Below are positions 26,492 to 34,112 of a stretch of DNA of 64,000 bases, one piece after another. The position numbers and the translations under genes are program-made. Under the pieces are notes generated by a model that saw nothing but the letters and a program-made list of their open reading frames with translations, ran no database searches and had not been told where the DNA came from. The DNA is taken from positions 124,001 to 188,000 of the forward strand of contig NZ_CAJGBF010000001.1 of assembly GCF_904424705.1 (NCBI RefSeq), written 5' to 3'. Source of the stretch: Rossellomorea arthrocnemi (GTDB lineage: Bacteria; Bacillota; Bacilli; Bacillales; Bacillaceae_B). Within the stretch, counting starts at the first letter, position 1. Each line of letters opens with the position of its first letter.

Positions 26492-26914
26492 TTAGGTGAA
26501 TATTCCGAAAAATTCAGTTGTAAAGAATAACAGTAGCGTGATGGATAGAAAGGCTAGTTGTGAAAGGGTGAATTTATAATCATTTGGATTCTCTGAATGT
26601 CTTTTTTCAAAGATGGCCCTGACTGCTTCCGAGACGAGGATAAAACCGAATATTAATATATACGGTTTCAGATACCATACTTCTCCTTCTGGACCGAGAG
26701 TGTAGGTGTTATAGACACCGACAATGACGATGAGGAACAAGAACGTGAATCGAATGGTCCAATCTATCTTTTTATGACGTTCATTCATATGGTTATACGA
26801 GAACATCTTTTTTCTCTTAACGTTCAATATTTTTCTCATCCATGCGTTAAATAGGAAGATGAGAAGAGCATAGATTGATAGGAACAGGAAACTCTTTAAT
26901 AAAAAATCAGCCAT
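26492..26914 (-). CDS. DUF4181 membrane protein
   Basis: 140 aa with four hydrophobic helices (about 5-25, 52-70, 85-103, 117-135) and the DUF4181-type loop ILNVKRKKMFSYNHMNERHKKIDW. Function unknown. Driven by promoter d of the TTGAG/AATAAT family (26974-27002). A second DUF4181 protein is encoded at 36448-36819. Confidence 0.75.
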   Translation of the reverse strand: MADFLLKSFLFLSIYALLIFLFNAWMRKILNVKRKKMFSYNHMNERHKKIDWTIRFTFLFLIVIVGVYNTYTLGPEGEVWYLKPYILIFGFILVSEAVRAIFEKRHSENPNDYKFTLSQLAFLSITLLLFFTTEFFGIFT

Positions 26915-26973
26915 AGATGGTTTCCTCCTTCTGTTCAGTCATTATAACTGCTTGAATAAGCGATTCACTACCA

Positions 26974-27002
26974 ATTATTCCAAAATATTCATACAATCTC
27001 AA
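26974..27002 (-). promoter_or_regulatory. Promoter d of the TTGAG-N17-AATAAT family
   Basis: Minus strand TTGAGA (26997-27002), 17-bp spacer, AATAAT (26974-26979) embedded in TTTGGAATAATTGG. About 60 bp before the DUF4181 start. Confidence 0.65.
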
Positions 27003-27035
27003 TCCTTTCTTCGATAAATGACGTTTAGTGCGCTA

Positions 27036-27160
27036 TTCGTGCGGGATTTGAAAAAATCATGCGGGTTTTGGATTTTTCATGCGTCACTGGGAACAATCGT
27101 GCGATATTTGAAAAAATCATGCCGGATTTGAATAGAATCGAGCAGCGGTATCTAATTCTA
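27036..27160 (+). repeat. 20-bp-period array B (six units)
   Basis: Units start at 27036, 27056, 27076, 27096, 27116 and 27137. Consensus ATCATGCGGGATTTGAAAAA is best kept in units 1, 2, 4 and 5; the end unit reads ATCGAGCAGCGG then TCTAATTCTA. It accounts for the middle of the 26915-27247 gap, between promoter d and the kinase terminator. Confidence 0.8.
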
Positions 27161-27197
27161 TGAGCCCCAGGTATGAACCTTATTCTTCCATGAACAG

Positions 27198-27248
27198 TAA
27201 AAAAAGAGAAAACGGCGTTGACCGATGAAGGTCGACACTGTTTTCTTT
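27198..27248 (-). terminator. Intrinsic terminator of the KinB-like kinase
   Basis: Minus strand: GAAAAC...GTCGACC / GGTCAAC...GTTTTC with a terminal run of Ts after the stem. Confidence 0.8.
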
Positions 27249-28501
27249 TACATTTCAATATGTGGAAATTCGATGACAAACTCCGTGCCGACCCCTTCTT
27301 CACTCTCGACCCTGATTCTCCCTTTGAAGGAGCGGATGATTTGATAACTGACCATCATCCCGAGACCCGTTCCCTTCTCTTTGAGGGAATAATAAGGGGA
27401 ACCAAGGCGGTCAACCTGTTTCGGGTTCATGCCGATCCCCTGGTCTTTAATGGTGAGCGTGATATTTCCGTCACCGGACGGATGACAGGTGATCCACACG
27501 GTTCCACCATCCGGCATGGATTCCACTGCATTTTTCAAGATATTGATCAGGGATTGGTTCAGCTTCTGGGGATTTGCTTCGATCCAGCAGTCATCCTCAA
27601 TATCGGATTTGAACTCCACCTGCTGGTTCACGCTGAAGGTTTGAATGAGCGTGATGACACGCTTTAACTGTTCACCGACATTGATGTTCCCGTATGTATT
27701 CAAGGAAGGCTTGCCGAACGCCAGGAAATCGTTGATAATTTCATTGGCCCGGTCTAATTCTTCAATTGACACTTTGATATATTCCTTCTTATGTTGAGGG
27801 AGATCCGGTTCATCGAGTAGTTGAAGGAATCCTCTGCTCACCTGCATCGGGTTACGGATTTCATGGGCGAATACACTGGTCAGCTCACTGATCACCCTGA
27901 ATTTCTCCGCATCCTGGACCTCAAGCCTCAGCTGATGGGTCTCACGGATCTTTTCAATTAATACTGTACAGAACCAGGTAACGGCGACAGTAAATAGAAG
28001 ATGAATACTCTGTACTTTCAGAACGGTGGTTGAGAACCCGTTCATGATACCAAACACAGTCATGCCACAGAGGCAATACAGGAAGGATAACCCTGCTGCA
28101 ATTGTCACTTTACGGTCCTTTTTTACAAGGAGAAACAATCGCTGAACGTACAAGATGACAGGCAGGGTAATGACTAACACAAGGACCGTCGAATAAAATC
28201 CCATGCTGATACCCGAAGCGAGGCGATAAAAGATGATCAGGGCGGACAGAAACAACCCCGGCCACATTCCAAGATATAACGTAACGAAAAGGAGGGGAAT
28301 AAATCGGATATCGAGACGTGCACCTTCTCCATATTCCACAGGGAAGGACATGCATAATAGGATGGACACACCCCACAAAAGGGTCATGATCATCTTAATG
28401 GATCGATCCCCCTTTACCTTTTCCAGGATAATGGTGAAATAACTGAAAATCGGTATGATCATTAGTGTCAGCTGCAGGAGGAAATCTTTCACTATACTCA
28501 T
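27248..28501 (-). CDS. Membrane sensor histidine kinase, KinB-like
   Basis: 417 aa. Six hydrophobic segments in residues 1-180 (LytS/KinB-like 5TM sensor) are followed by the HisKA box FAHEIRNPMQVSRGFLQLL with phosphoacceptor His near 215, then the ATPase domain: N box INILKNAVESM, G1 IKDQGIGM, F SPYYSLKEKG and G2 GTGLGMMV. The architecture and length are those of B. subtilis KinB (428 aa), which feeds the Spo0A phosphorelay, and no response regulator is adjacent, as expected for a phosphorelay kinase. Start: ATG 28501 with AAGGTG 12 bases upstream; GTG 28516 is the alternative. Confidence 0.85.
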   Translation of the reverse strand: MSIVKDFLLQLTLMIIPIFSYFTIILEKVKGDRSIKMIMTLLWGVSILLCMSFPVEYGEGARLDIRFIPLLFVTLYLGMWPGLFLSALIIFYRLASGISMGFYSTVLVLVITLPVILYVQRLFLLVKKDRKVTIAAGLSFLYCLCGMTVFGIMNGFSTTVLKVQSIHLLFTVAVTWFCTVLIEKIRETHQLRLEVQDAEKFRVISELTSVFAHEIRNPMQVSRGFLQLLDEPDLPQHKKEYIKVSIEELDRANEIINDFLAFGKPSLNTYGNINVGEQLKRVITLIQTFSVNQQVEFKSDIEDDCWIEANPQKLNQSLINILKNAVESMPDGGTVWITCHPSGDGNITLTIKDQGIGMNPKQVDRLGSPYYSLKEKGTGLGMMVSYQIIRSFKGRIRVESEEGVGTEFVIEFPHIEM

Positions 28502-28604
28502 CTGGGCACCATTCACCTTCTGTTCTATATATCTTCTATTCTAGCAAAAAACAGATGTAAGAAAAGAATATTTCAATAATAAAAGATCAGTCTCCATTTT
28601 CTAT

Positions 28605-29246
28605 CTATTGAACTCTTTCAATATAGTCCGCCTGCCCGGATGGATTCTCATGAAGAAGATAACGTTCCTCAGCCAACCAATATCTTCTTTTATACTTTTC
28701 AAGCCTTGCCTGCACATCACCGAGATAGACATCCCTCTTGATCACCCGTTCGGCTCTTATTTCATGAGGACAATCCATAAAGATCATAAAGTCAAAGAAA
28801 TCCCGCCATTCTTTACGCTGAAGGAAGACTCCTTCGATCAGCACGACCTTTACCCCATCAAGGGGAATGGATTTCGAAACGACTTCGTCAACAGTGGCTT
28901 CATAGAAGGGTAACGTAATAGCGGCGCAGTTATGGTGCAACCTTTGGAAAAGTTCTTTACGAAGCCGTTCTATATTCCACTGAAGGGCATAATATTCATA
29001 CCATTCCTCATTTCCGGTTTCATACCGGTCACTCTTTTCGACAATGTAATCATCCATATGAACGATAACCGACTCCCAATTTACCTGCATTAGTTCTTTT
29101 TTCAAGTTTCGGGCGAGGGTTGTCTTCCCCGATCCCCCCAACCCATCAATTCCGACAATAAAGGGGCGATTTTTATTAGGATGCTGTCGGTAGTGAGATA
29201 ACAATGTTTTCGTTACATTATTCATAATGCTTCTCGTAGATTTCAT
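28605..29246 (-). CDS. Uridine-kinase-like P-loop kinase
   Basis: 213 aa. Walker A GIDGLGGSGKTTLARNL at about 33-49, HMDDYI as the substrate Asp, and VVLIEGVFLQ as the Walker B strand followed by CPHEIRAERVIKRD (LID). This is the layout of uridine/cytidine kinases and nicotinamide-riboside-kinase-like proteins. It overlaps the nucleoside deaminase gene by four bases, so both products probably act in one salvage route. Confidence 0.85.
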   Translation of the reverse strand: MKSTRSIMNNVTKTLLSHYRQHPNKNRPFIVGIDGLGGSGKTTLARNLKKELMQVNWESVIVHMDDYIVEKSDRYETGNEEWYEYYALQWNIERLRKELFQRLHHNCAAITLPFYEATVDEVVSKSIPLDGVKVVLIEGVFLQRKEWRDFFDFMIFMDCPHEIRAERVIKRDVYLGDVQARLEKYKRRYWLAEERYLLHENPSGQADYIERVQ

Positions 29247-29752
29247 CCTCCCTTTTTAAATGTACTACGCAAGTTCCCCACATGATTAGGGTTTTCCTCC
29301 CACTGTCTCATGAGATCGTGCTGCTTTATTTTCAAATCAGCATACGGTTCGTCCGATACGTCGACTTCGTTAAGTTTTCGTTCAAAGATGCCGGCACCGT
29401 TGATCTTTTTATACCCGCCGAATCCTTCCCCGTCATTCAGTAACCACACCACTCTTCTCATTTTAGCGAAGAGAATCCCTCCTGTGCACATGAGGCACGG
29501 TTCCACAGTAGTATAGATCGTGAATTTCTCACCCTCTATTTTCGCGTTGAAAATGGACGAACCTGCGTTTCGAATGGCGTCTATTTCCGCATGGGCCGTG
29601 GCATCCTGATGAGAATGGACTCGATTTCGTCCTTTAGCTATGATATTACGTTCTTGGTCTACAATGACAGCTCCGACTGGATAGGTATGGTCGTTTAATG
29701 CTATTTCTGCTTCCTCCAGAGCCACCTCCAGAAAGAATCGATCTTTGCTCAT
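29243..29752 (-). CDS. Nucleoside deaminase (CMP/dCMP deaminase superfamily)
   Basis: 169 aa. Zinc motifs TAHAEIDAI (His and catalytic Glu) and EPCLMCTGGIL (two Cys) near residues 52-60 and 84-94. Length and the ending match guanine deaminase/tRNA adenosine deaminase-like proteins of nucleoside salvage. It is first in a two-gene operon with a kinase (ATGA overlap). AAGGAGG precedes the ATG. Promoter c at 29784-29812 belongs to the TTGAG/AATAAT family. Confidence 0.87.
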   Translation of the reverse strand: MSKDRFFLEVALEEAEIALNDHTYPVGAVIVDQERNIIAKGRNRVHSHQDATAHAEIDAIRNAGSSIFNAKIEGEKFTIYTTVEPCLMCTGGILFAKMRRVVWLLNDGEGFGGYKKINGAGIFERKLNEVDVSDEPYADLKIKQHDLMRQWEENPNHVGNLRSTFKKGG

Positions 29753-29783
29753 TATTTCCTCCTTGCGAATCTAGTATCTACCA

Positions 29784-29812
29784 ATTATTTCAAATTAAGA
29801 CCGATAACTCAA
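29784..29812 (-). promoter_or_regulatory. Promoter c of the TTGAG-N17-AATAAT family
   Basis: Minus strand TTGAGT (29807-29812), 17-bp spacer, AATAAT (29784-29789) inside TTTGAAATAATTGG, 28 bp before the deaminase start. Confidence 0.72.
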
Positions 29813-29990
29813 TAATTAACTGAAAGCTATGATTCTTTCATAAAATAAGATGTCTGCATCTCCACGTTAATATTCTATTGTGTCGGTGACAGACCTCTTA
29901 TTACTGACCTCTTTTTTCCGAAATGTAAGACGGGTAGAGGGATCAGCTTTTCATTCAATTAACACTCTAAATGAATGAAAAGCTGAATAG

Positions 29991-30028
29991 AAAAAGGTGA
30001 CCGGAATTAGATCCCTGTCACCCTTTTA
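29991..30028 (-). terminator. Intrinsic terminator of the lipoprotein gene
   Basis: Minus strand AAAGGGTGAC / GTCACCTTTTT with T run. A second long hairpin AGCTTTTCATTCA / TGAATGAAAAGCT lies at 29948-29983. Confidence 0.87.
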
Positions 30029-30736
30029 TTACGATTCAACTGCAGTCTCCAATGCATCAAACGGTTCTTTTTCTTTCGAAGTAATCGTATAAACGGTCTT
30101 CCCTTTTTGCCACTTCACGACTGTTTCCGGATGTTCCTTGAATCCGTTGATCGTGATGACACCCTTATCCTCTGGTGCGGGCAAGTAGTTCTTTTCTAGA
30201 TAATCTACAACTTTCTTTGCCATATCCTCTGCCCCATCATATCCATCAATGCTGTATTGTGGATCCGTCGGAAAGTTGACTTTGATGAGCCAGCGTCCTT
30301 CATTCCAGTAAAGATATTCGTGACCGGCTGCCCCTTCCTGGAGTCCTTTGATGCCATGGCCAAGATCGATATTGGTCTGATCTACTTTTTCATATCCTTC
30401 AACGGCGGCAGCAGCGTCTTCAGTGGAATCATACTCTTGCTTTTGGATATCTTCGTTTCCACTGCTGGTATTGCTATCTGCTTCCCCACTGCTGTCTCCG
30501 GCATCTTCATTGTTTCCATTATCATCGGAATCCATATCATCGGCGCTGTTCACATTCTCACCGGCGTTGTTATCTGAATGGTTCTCTTCATTCATATCCG
30601 TGGAAGTTGCCGTTTGATTTTCATCCTGCGACTGATTGCTTTCGTCCTGGTCTGATGCAGTCCCGTCCCCGCTGCAGGCTGATAAAAGTAATGCACTGCC
30701 TAGAAGGAGGGCTGCAGTATTCGTTTTGATCGTCAT
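30029..30736 (-). CDS. Lipoprotein with low-complexity Asp/Asn linker
   Basis: 235 aa. Signal peptide ending in the lipobox LSAC (Cys21), then about 80 residues rich in D, N, S and E (linker), then a C-terminal domain of about 130 residues (EYDSTEDAAAAVEGYEKVDQTNIDLGHGIKGLQEGAAGHEYLYWNEGRW). Probably membrane-anchored on the outer face. No family function is recognised. AGAGGTGG precedes the ATG. Confidence 0.85.
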   Translation of the reverse strand: MTIKTNTAALLLGSALLLSACSGDGTASDQDESNQSQDENQTATSTDMNEENHSDNNAGENVNSADDMDSDDNGNNEDAGDSSGEADSNTSSGNEDIQKQEYDSTEDAAAAVEGYEKVDQTNIDLGHGIKGLQEGAAGHEYLYWNEGRWLIKVNFPTDPQYSIDGYDGAEDMAKKVVDYLEKNYLPAPEDKGVITINGFKEHPETVVKWQKGKTVYTITSKEKEPFDALETAVES

Positions 30737-30864
30737 TTCTGCACCACCTCTTACCGTATATATACCACATTATTTTGTATTTATTCAAGAATTGATGGAA
30801 AAAGAGTTATCAATTGGATATGGGAGGGTATGGATATGGGAGTATAAAGGAGGAGTTGTTTTAC

Positions 30865-31116
30865 ATGAGGATGACAAAGATCGATTTAATGTCCTGTTTA
30901 CTATCAAGGGACCATCATTCTTTCAAGAAGTTTTATCAGGATTATGAAATGTTTATGTTCCGTACAGGCTACCAGGTGACAGGGTGCAGAACGACGACGG
31001 AAAAATTGGTCTTGATGGTCGTGAGGAATATATGGGATCAGCCATCAGTCATTTCCAGATCTTCAGATCGTTTTATATCCGTTATTTTGCAGAAGTTGAT
31101 GGTGAATCATACGTGA
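30865..31116 (+). CDS. Short protein resembling sigma-70 region 2
   Basis: 83 aa. The pattern SFKKFYQDYEMFMFRTGYQVTG...EKLVLMVVRNIWDQP follows helices of sigma factor region 2 (FxxLYxxYxxxVYxxAxxITGxxxxAEExxQxVFxxIW), but there is no region 2.4 end, region 3 or region 4. AAAGGAGGAG lies nine bases before the ATG at 30865, a strong site that argues for translation. It is the only plus-strand gene between 13.3 and 34.9 kb. Could be a decayed sigma gene or a sigma-like anti-/co-factor. Confidence 0.55.
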   Translation: MRMTKIDLMSCLLSRDHHSFKKFYQDYEMFMFRTGYQVTGCRTTTEKLVLMVVRNIWDQPSVISRSSDRFISVILQKLMVNHT

Positions 31117-31126
31117 AATTGCTCCT

Positions 31127-31201
31127 CTAATGGAAGAATAAAAATCCTTGAATCAAAGGGTAGAGGCAGAGTAATCCGGCAACCAATAATAACCATCCCA
31201 T
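31127..31201 (-). CDS. Candidate 24-residue membrane peptide
   Basis: One hydrophobic helix (MGWLLLVAGLLCLYPL then IQGFLFFH). AAGGAT eight bases upstream overlaps the stop codon of the preceding 96-aa gene, so translation would be coupled. Unnoticed by standard callers; family unknown. Confidence 0.4.
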   Translation of the reverse strand: MGWLLLVAGLLCLYPLIQGFLFFH

Positions 31202-31213
31202 CACACAAGATCC

Positions 31214-31504
31214 TTAACAAATCTTCACTCCCCTCTTTCCGTTTTCAAAAAGGCAATCTGATTCATCTTTAAACAAAGTATGTAACTCCTCCTCTTTATC
31301 CAACAGCTTCATGCTACTTCGATACACATCTTCATCTTTATACCGGGTTACTTCCAGCCATTTCGTTTCATCATCCTTATCATGTAGATAGCTTGTTTCA
31401 AATTTTACATACCGGCCATACAGTTCCGCTGCTCTTTCCTGAATTTTCAAGAACTCTTCCGTCTTCTCTTTCGGTATATGATAGTGATAGATTTTGACAA
31501 ACAT
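31214..31504 (-). CDS. Small ABM-like protein
   Basis: 96 aa. MFVKIYHYHIPKEKTEEFLKIQERAAELYGRY and KWLEVTRYKDEDVYRSSMKLLDKEEELHTLF fit a dimeric alpha/beta barrel of the antibiotic-biosynthesis-monooxygenase (ABM) type, without residues that show catalysis. ATG at 31504 follows GGAGG. Last but one in a small operon with the tubby-like protein, possibly together with the 24-residue peptide. Confidence 0.65.
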   Translation of the reverse strand: MFVKIYHYHIPKEKTEEFLKIQERAAELYGRYVKFETSYLHDKDDETKWLEVTRYKDEDVYRSSMKLLDKEEELHTLFKDESDCLFENGKRGVKIC

Positions 31505-31531
31505 TTGGTTCCTCCATCCTTCCTGCATCAT

Positions 31532-32194
31532 TTACCTGTACAATTTTAATGCTTCGTAAATTCCAGCGACCAATAGTAATGGTAACTCTCCACTTCCTCC
31601 ATCAATAAAGATCTTTCTTGGCGGCATCTTACCTATGGGGGTGACTCTTGCCAACTCGAGATTGTTTTTACTAAAGTGAAAGGTTCTGTCCTTCCTATTT
31701 TCAGAGACTTCAATGAAATCATCTTGATAAGAAAAGCTGGCATTGATTCCATCCACGGATACTTTCTTCCCTTTCATGACAAAACTTTCGATATTATTCG
31801 GATAGGTTATTGCGATATCCCATTTTCTTTCGAGAAGGCTTTTCTTCCCTCTTCGTTTCTCAATAAGCATTGAAGTATGATTCCCTTCATCTTCCCCTTT
31901 GAACACAACGTAGTAATTGGGAAGGAACAGGGAAATGAGCATTTCCTTCAACCTTGAAAATTCTCGTCTTAACTGACCTGCCTCGTTCATTTGTATATCT
32001 ATGATATCAACAGGTTTGGTCATGATTTTCAATGGATTCTCGTAGTAATAAGCTTTTGTTTCAGTCCCATTGGATTTTCTTTGCTGATGCTCCACTTTTC
32101 CCTTTGTCAGCAAATAGTTCAGTAAGGTAAAACCAGCCGCTATTACAAAGACCAGTACAATAAACCAATTGGGTACGTATTCCCATCTGCCCAT
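31532..32194 (-). CDS. Membrane-anchored tubby/LURP-one-like protein
   Basis: 220 aa. One N-terminal transmembrane helix (WFIVLVFVIAAGFTLLNYLL), then about 170 residues of beta structure including NYYVVFKGEDEGNHTSMLIEKRRGKKSLLERKWDIAI, which resembles the tubby C-terminal/LURP-one fold (phospholipid scramblase-like). Function in Bacillus is unknown. ATG at 32194 follows AAGGGGGGAAG. The preceding small membrane protein ends 31 bp upstream. Confidence 0.65.
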   Translation of the reverse strand: MGRWEYVPNWFIVLVFVIAAGFTLLNYLLTKGKVEHQQRKSNGTETKAYYYENPLKIMTKPVDIIDIQMNEAGQLRREFSRLKEMLISLFLPNYYVVFKGEDEGNHTSMLIEKRRGKKSLLERKWDIAITYPNNIESFVMKGKKVSVDGINASFSYQDDFIEVSENRKDRTFHFSKNNLELARVTPIGKMPPRKIFIDGGSGELPLLLVAGIYEALKLYR

Positions 32195-32224
32195 TTTCTT
32201 CCCCCCCTTTTGATTCTCTCTCAC

Positions 32225-32449
32225 TTACTTTTCTGATAGTCCCTCCCCTTGACCTTTTGCCTTTTTATATTCATCAAATGACTGCAACAGCATAATGGCC
32301 ATCCCTCCTATTAAATAGAGGGGCTGCCAATCAAATGGATCTTTGCTGACGACATCCTTGATTAGAATAAAGGAGCCACACAAGATCCAGAAGCTTGTAA
32401 AGCAGATGGCAAACAGCCAGAATTTCGGATACACTCTTTCTTTTGTCAT
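32225..32449 (-). CDS. Small two-helix membrane protein
   Basis: 74 aa with helices at about 9-28 and 43-58 and a charged C-terminus (YKKAKGQGEGLSEK). ATG at 32449 follows GGAGG and overlaps the end of the YdcF-family gene. Not recognised. Confidence 0.6.
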   Translation of the reverse strand: MTKERVYPKFWLFAICFTSFWILCGSFILIKDVVSKDPFDWQPLYLIGGMAIMLLQSFDEYKKAKGQGEGLSEK

Positions 32450-33081
32450 TTTTTTGCCTCCGCACATTCTATTTTATCAATAAGAATATTTTCATCCTTC
32501 AAAGCACCCTGTTTTACATAGCGAATCAGTTTAGCCGATTCCCCTTTTACCCGATTTACCCCTATTTCACTTTCAAACCAGTTATCTACTCTAGTATTGT
32601 GATCATCTGCCGGACACAAGGTGAATGATATCCATTCCGGCATATACGTTTTAAGTGTCAGGTGCAGTCTTCTCATATGATAGGAAGTCGTCACGACCAA
32701 CAGCCGCTGAATGTTGTGTAATTGGAAATGCCTATCAAGAACAAGTAGGGACGCCAGTACATTCTCCAGGGTATGTAAGGAAAGGTCTTCAGTTAAGATA
32801 TCTTTTTCGGGAACACCTAATGCGATCGCTCCTCTCTTTAATTCCTGGGCTTCTGTATACTCACTCCCCTGCCACTTCACTCCGCCGGAAAACAAGATTT
32901 TCCCTGCTCTTCCCTGTTTATAAAGCTCCACGGCTTTTGGCAATCGGTACTCCACAGCCTTGCTGCTTCCCACCACGAAGATACAATCCCCACGTTCATG
33001 ATTGTCTTTCATATCAGAAAATAATAGATTGCCCATTTGATCAGGTGTAAGTCTTTCAATCTCCAATGTCGATATGTACAT
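32446..33081 (-). CDS. YdcF/DUF218 family protein
   Basis: 211 aa. DUF218 motifs: CIFVVGSSKAVEYRLPKAVELY, FSGGVKWQGSEYTEAQELKRGAIALGVPEKDILTEDLSLHTLENV (SxxTxEN region) and LLVVTTSYHMRRLHLTLK. The family includes SanA/ElyC of envelope barrier function; no membrane anchor is present here, so its location is cytosolic or it acts with a partner. Starts are ATG 33081 or GTG 33087 with no ribosome site, placed in a tandem GTGAGTAT repeat that also contains the stop of the upstream gene, so translation is probably coupled. Confidence 0.8.
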   Translation of the reverse strand: MYISTLEIERLTPDQMGNLLFSDMKDNHERGDCIFVVGSSKAVEYRLPKAVELYKQGRAGKILFSGGVKWQGSEYTEAQELKRGAIALGVPEKDILTEDLSLHTLENVLASLLVLDRHFQLHNIQRLLVVTTSYHMRRLHLTLKTYMPEWISFTLCPADDHNTRVDNWFESEIGVNRVKGESAKLIRYVKQGALKDENILIDKIECAEAKK

Positions 33082-33104
33082 ACTCACATACTCACATACT
33101 CACC
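33080..33104 (-). repeat. Triple 8-bp tandem repeat over a stop/start junction
   Basis: Three copies of GTGAGTAT on the minus strand span the end of the 64-aa membrane-protein gene and the start of the YdcF gene. Gain or loss of one 8-bp unit changes frame. Confidence 0.6.
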
Positions 33105-33286
33105 ATGACAGAATAAAAGAACAACAAAATCGATATCAGGCCAATTGCATATATAGACACCCTTTTAAGACGTTCGCTTTCAAACGTCTTATTTAACAAG
33201 TAAAAAAAGCCGACTACCCATATCCCATCCAGAAAAAAAGTTGAAATGATATTTCTGAACACGTTAAAAATAAAAAACAAGTCCAT
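33092..33286 (-). CDS. Small membrane protein (64 aa)
   Basis: Two predicted helices (residues 5-30 and 43-62) with a basic loop ESERLKRV. Ends in the tandem octamer repeat upstream of the YdcF gene. No family recognised. Confidence 0.5.
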   Translation of the reverse strand: MDLFFIFNVFRNIISTFFLDGIWVVGFFYLLNKTFESERLKRVSIYAIGLISILLFFYSVMVSM

Positions 33287-33293
33287 ATCTTGT

Positions 33294-33491
33294 TTACGCC
33301 CCCTTTTTCTCTCTCTTCCGCGTATGGAGTGTAAAGATTAATCCCGTAAGTCCCGCAAAAAGTGAAGGTGGAAAACTCCACATTAGATAACCCCATTGTT
33401 CCGTATATAGGGATACACAGAAAAAAAGTATGGGAAATCCGATGAATACGAGGAACGACACACGTAACGCCAATTGATTCCTTTTTTTCAT
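33294..33491 (-). CDS. Small membrane protein (65 aa)
   Basis: Basic N-terminus MKKRNQLALR, two helices (about 11-29 and 35-55), basic tail HTRKREKKGA. GGAGG precedes the ATG by seven bases. It heads a run of small membrane-protein genes ending in the YdcF gene. Function unknown. Confidence 0.6.
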   Translation of the reverse strand: MKKRNQLALRVSFLVFIGFPILFFCVSLYTEQWGYLMWSFPPSLFAGLTGLIFTLHTRKREKKGA

Positions 33492-33570
33492 AGTGAACCT
33501 CCAAAAACATTCTTGTATGCAATTTTAACATAATTTTCCTACGATGAGACACCTTGCTTCTTCACAAAAA

Positions 33571-33600
33571 AAAAGTACTTTCCCACGAACGAAAAGTACC
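33571..33600 (-). terminator. Intrinsic terminator before the 65-aa gene
   Basis: Minus strand GTACTTTT / AAAGTAC with nine Ts after the stem. Ends transcription from the upstream 61-aa gene. Confidence 0.8.
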
Positions 33601-33607
33601 CAAAGAT

Positions 33608-33793
33608 TCACCTCTTTAGTAAAAGGAAAACGATAAGGAATGTGATGAAACCTAAAAATAAAAGATATCCCATCCCCATGCTGTATACGAAATACACCTT
33701 TACATGAAGGATAATCCGGATGATATGAAAGAGCAGGATGCAAAAGAGCACCATAATGACGATATTGACCTGTCTGTCCCGGTTTCGATACAT
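33608..33793 (-). CDS. Small membrane protein (61 aa)
   Basis: Starts MYRNRDRQVN, then two long hydrophobic segments (about 11-30 and 36-60). TTGGGG lies 11 bases before the ATG at 33793; a TTG start at 33808 is possible. Own terminator follows. Not recognised. Confidence 0.5.
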   Translation of the reverse strand: MYRNRDRQVNIVIMVLFCILLFHIIRIILHVKVYFVYSMGMGYLLFLGFITFLIVFLLLKR

Positions 33794-33886
33794 AGAAATC
33801 AGCCCCAATCAAAGAGCTTAGCACAAGTTGAAACTTGTACCATTGTTCTTTCTATATACCTATTTTGCTTTACACCTCAATATTCA

Positions 33887-34084
33887 TCAAACATGCGGTG
33901 AAGGTTGGTCGATTGCTTCGAGCTGCTTATGTAAATCTGAAAGTTCTTGTTCGAGTTCGTCTAGTTTCCTTTGTTGAATTTCCGTATTTCTCCCGAAGGA
34001 TTCGAGCTTCTCCAGGTCCCCCTGAATTCGGATATAATCTAATTTCACTTCGTTCATCTTGTATTCCAATTCTTGCTTGGTCAT
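33887..34084 (-). CDS. Small coiled-coil protein (SE1832 family-like)
   Basis: 65 aa, nearly all helical with heptad pattern: MTKQELEYKMNEVKLDYIRIQGDLEKLES...IQQRKLDELEQELSDLHKQLEAI. Resembles the SE1832 family of short Firmicute proteins (from memory, moderate certainty). GAAGGAA precedes the ATG. Lies downstream of the tetR gene by 29 bp, same direction. Confidence 0.6.
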   Translation of the reverse strand: MTKQELEYKMNEVKLDYIRIQGDLEKLESFGRNTEIQQRKLDELEQELSDLHKQLEAIDQPSPHV

Positions 34085-34112
34085 AGTGATTCCTTCCTTT
34101 CATGAAATGTGG

